Positions 63,182-64,000 of a stretch of 64,000 nt of DNA are shown here, piece by piece. The notes beneath the pieces are model-generated. The model saw nothing but the letters and a program-made list of their open reading frames with translations. It made no database searches and was not told where the DNA came from. How positions within the stretch are numbered: position 1 is the first letter of the stretch; every line of letters starts with the position of its first letter. Source of the DNA: Hymenobacter nivis (lineage in GTDB: Bacteria > Bacteroidota > Bacteroidia > Cytophagales > Hymenobacteraceae); the NCBI RefSeq assembly GCF_003149515.1, contig NZ_CP029145.1, forward strand, positions 248,001-312,000, in the 5' to 3' direction. Both the position numbers and the translations under genes were made by a program.

Positions 63182-64000
63182 ATGTGGGAACACCAAAGTT
63201 TATTCCGGGTTTCAGCCCAGTTGTTTGCCGAAGGCGTTTTTAACTTGTTGGACCGCAACCTGCGGCCGGAGGTTTTTTTGCTCGGCTTGGCCTCGGCCCG
63301 CGAAGCCGATGAGCCGGCGGGCGTCGTGCTCGAACCCCAGAGCACCCGCTACGGAGCCCACAGCTTTGCCGGCATTAAGGCCCGCGCCGCTGTCCTGGAG
63401 GCCGACGCGGGGCCCCGCGACGTAGTGTATCACCTGCACCCCAACGACCATGACCGCTACGAAAAGCAGCGCTGGTACGAGCTGGTGTGCCAGGCTACCG
63501 AAAGCACTTTGCGCGAACTCACCACCGAGCGCCAGGAAAACCGCCACTCGTTTTGCTCGGCGCCAGTGAACCTCCAGGGCTACCTTGTGACGGTAGTGCT
63601 ACAAGTGGCCAGCGACTGCTACGACAGCTACTATGCCATTCCCAAGTCGGGAGGGCAGCGGCCGGCCAACTTGCCGCACGCCACGGTGCTGGAGTTTTTG
63701 CACGACTGCACCCGGGCCCTGCGCGAGGCCGACACTGCCGATAATGAGCGACCGGCCCTCGACCGCGACTACAATGAAGTGCTGCGCAGCGCCGGCCGCC
63801 GCCTGATGCTGCGCGCCGCCCCCGCCGGCACCCAGGGCCTGTATGACGCCTGCAACGGCGTGGCTGCCCTGCGCCACGAGGGCAGCGAAGGCGTGGGCAC
63901 GCTGCTGGTGGCCCGCCGCCAGCACCCGGCCATCGTGCCGGTGCTCACCCTCGAAACGCCCGTGACCCTTCGCGACCACCGCTCCATCCGCAAGCTGCTG
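63182..64000 (+). CDS. putative DisA-N-like sensor-domain protein, N-terminal part (runs off right edge)
   Basis: The frame from ATG 63182 is open for 273 residues to the edge. The N-terminal 200 residues are soluble with no recognised motif (FLLGLASAREADEPAGVVLE, VVYHLHPNDHDRYEKQRWYE). Residues about 220-273 (LYDACNGVAALRHEGSEGVG, TLLVARRQHPAIVP, DHRSIRKLL) resemble the DisA-N-like sensor domains related to diadenylate cyclases; the residues of a catalytic cyclase core (DGA, RHR) would lie beyond the window. The start follows a T-rich stretch. The role may involve nucleotide sensing; this is inference from limited similarity. Confidence 0.5.
   Translation, partial: MWEHQSLFRVSAQLFAEGVFNLLDRNLRPEVFLLGLASAREADEPAGVVLEPQSTRYGAHSFAGIKARAAVLEADAGPRDVVYHLHPNDHDRYEKQRWYELVCQATESTLRELTTERQENRHSFCSAPVNLQGYLVTVVLQVASDCYDSYYAIPKSGGQRPANLPHATVLEFLHDCTRALREADTADNERPALDRDYNEVLRSAGRRLMLRAAPAGTQGLYDACNGVAALRHEGSEGVGTLLVARRQHPAIVPVLTLETPVTLRDHRSIRKLL

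Overview
The window is high-GC DNA (about 60-65 % by eye) that looks like a Bacteroidota chromosome, most likely a Hymenobacter-type member of the Cytophagales. Evidence: a type IX secretion (T9SS) type-B sorting protein directly upstream of a PorP/SprF gene, several TAnnTTTG promoter boxes a short distance before start codons, glycoside hydrolases typical of Bacteroidota, Thermus-type isocitrate dehydrogenase, and many palindromic intergenic repeats. No rRNA, tRNA, CRISPR array or prophage was seen.

Layout. 1-1.9 kb: the start of a beta-carbonic anhydrase and an adjacent SulP bicarbonate/anion transporter that has decayed and carries a 136-bp MITE-like insertion. 2.1-7.2 kb: a sensor kinase and an OmpR-type regulator on the same strand, separated by icd and a TetR regulator. 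7.3-9.9 kb: a GAF protein, then a SAM-I riboswitch candidate in the long leader of an APC-family amino-acid permease. 10-18 kb: YjbQ-type enzyme, CPBP protease, topoisomerase III, an Lgt-like membrane domain fused to a beta-rich C-terminal domain, and an SDR/epimerase. 18.3-23.5 kb: a hybrid histidine kinase with two in-frame minisatellites, a slipin, and a CPA1 antiporter interrupted by one amber codon. 23.5-25 kb: DUF1810 protein and a sharply AT-rich islet of two unknown genes. 25-31.6 kb: M28 peptidase, PorP/SprF and a 1313-residue T9SS cargo with Ig-like repeats. 32-36.9 kb: DUF92 and SseB-like proteins, a lipoprotein-SCO-cytochrome c operon, and an aldo/keto reductase.

36.9-38.7 kb is a degraded IS701-type element followed by an IS3 remnant. 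38.8-51 kb is a carbohydrate locus: two GH43-type proteins, GH92 alpha-mannosidase, mannose-6-phosphate isomerase, DeoR-type regulator, MFS sugar porter, GH28 and GH26 beta-mannanase. No SusC/SusD pair is present. The set fits extracellular breakdown of mannose-containing glycans, uptake through a sugar porter, and entry of mannose-6-phosphate into glycolysis. 51.4-54.1 kb: two cobalamin genes (cobD-like, cobQ) with a repeat between them. 54.3-64 kb: acyltransferase, ClC channel, a 259-bp palindromic element that supplies the stop codons of two convergent genes, a decayed cation/proton antiporter, an HI0933/TIGR03862-type flavoprotein, a PAS hybrid kinase with REC and Hpt domains, a small membrane protein, and the start of a DisA-N-like sensor protein.

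Recurring themes are (1) at least five families of palindromic or TIR-bearing repeats, some of which insert into or rewrite the ends of genes; (2) three separately decayed ion-transporter genes; and (3) several unusual domain arrangements. The strongest candidates for follow-up are the riboswitch-controlled permease, the Lgt-beta-domain fusion, the AT-rich two-gene islet and the repeat families.
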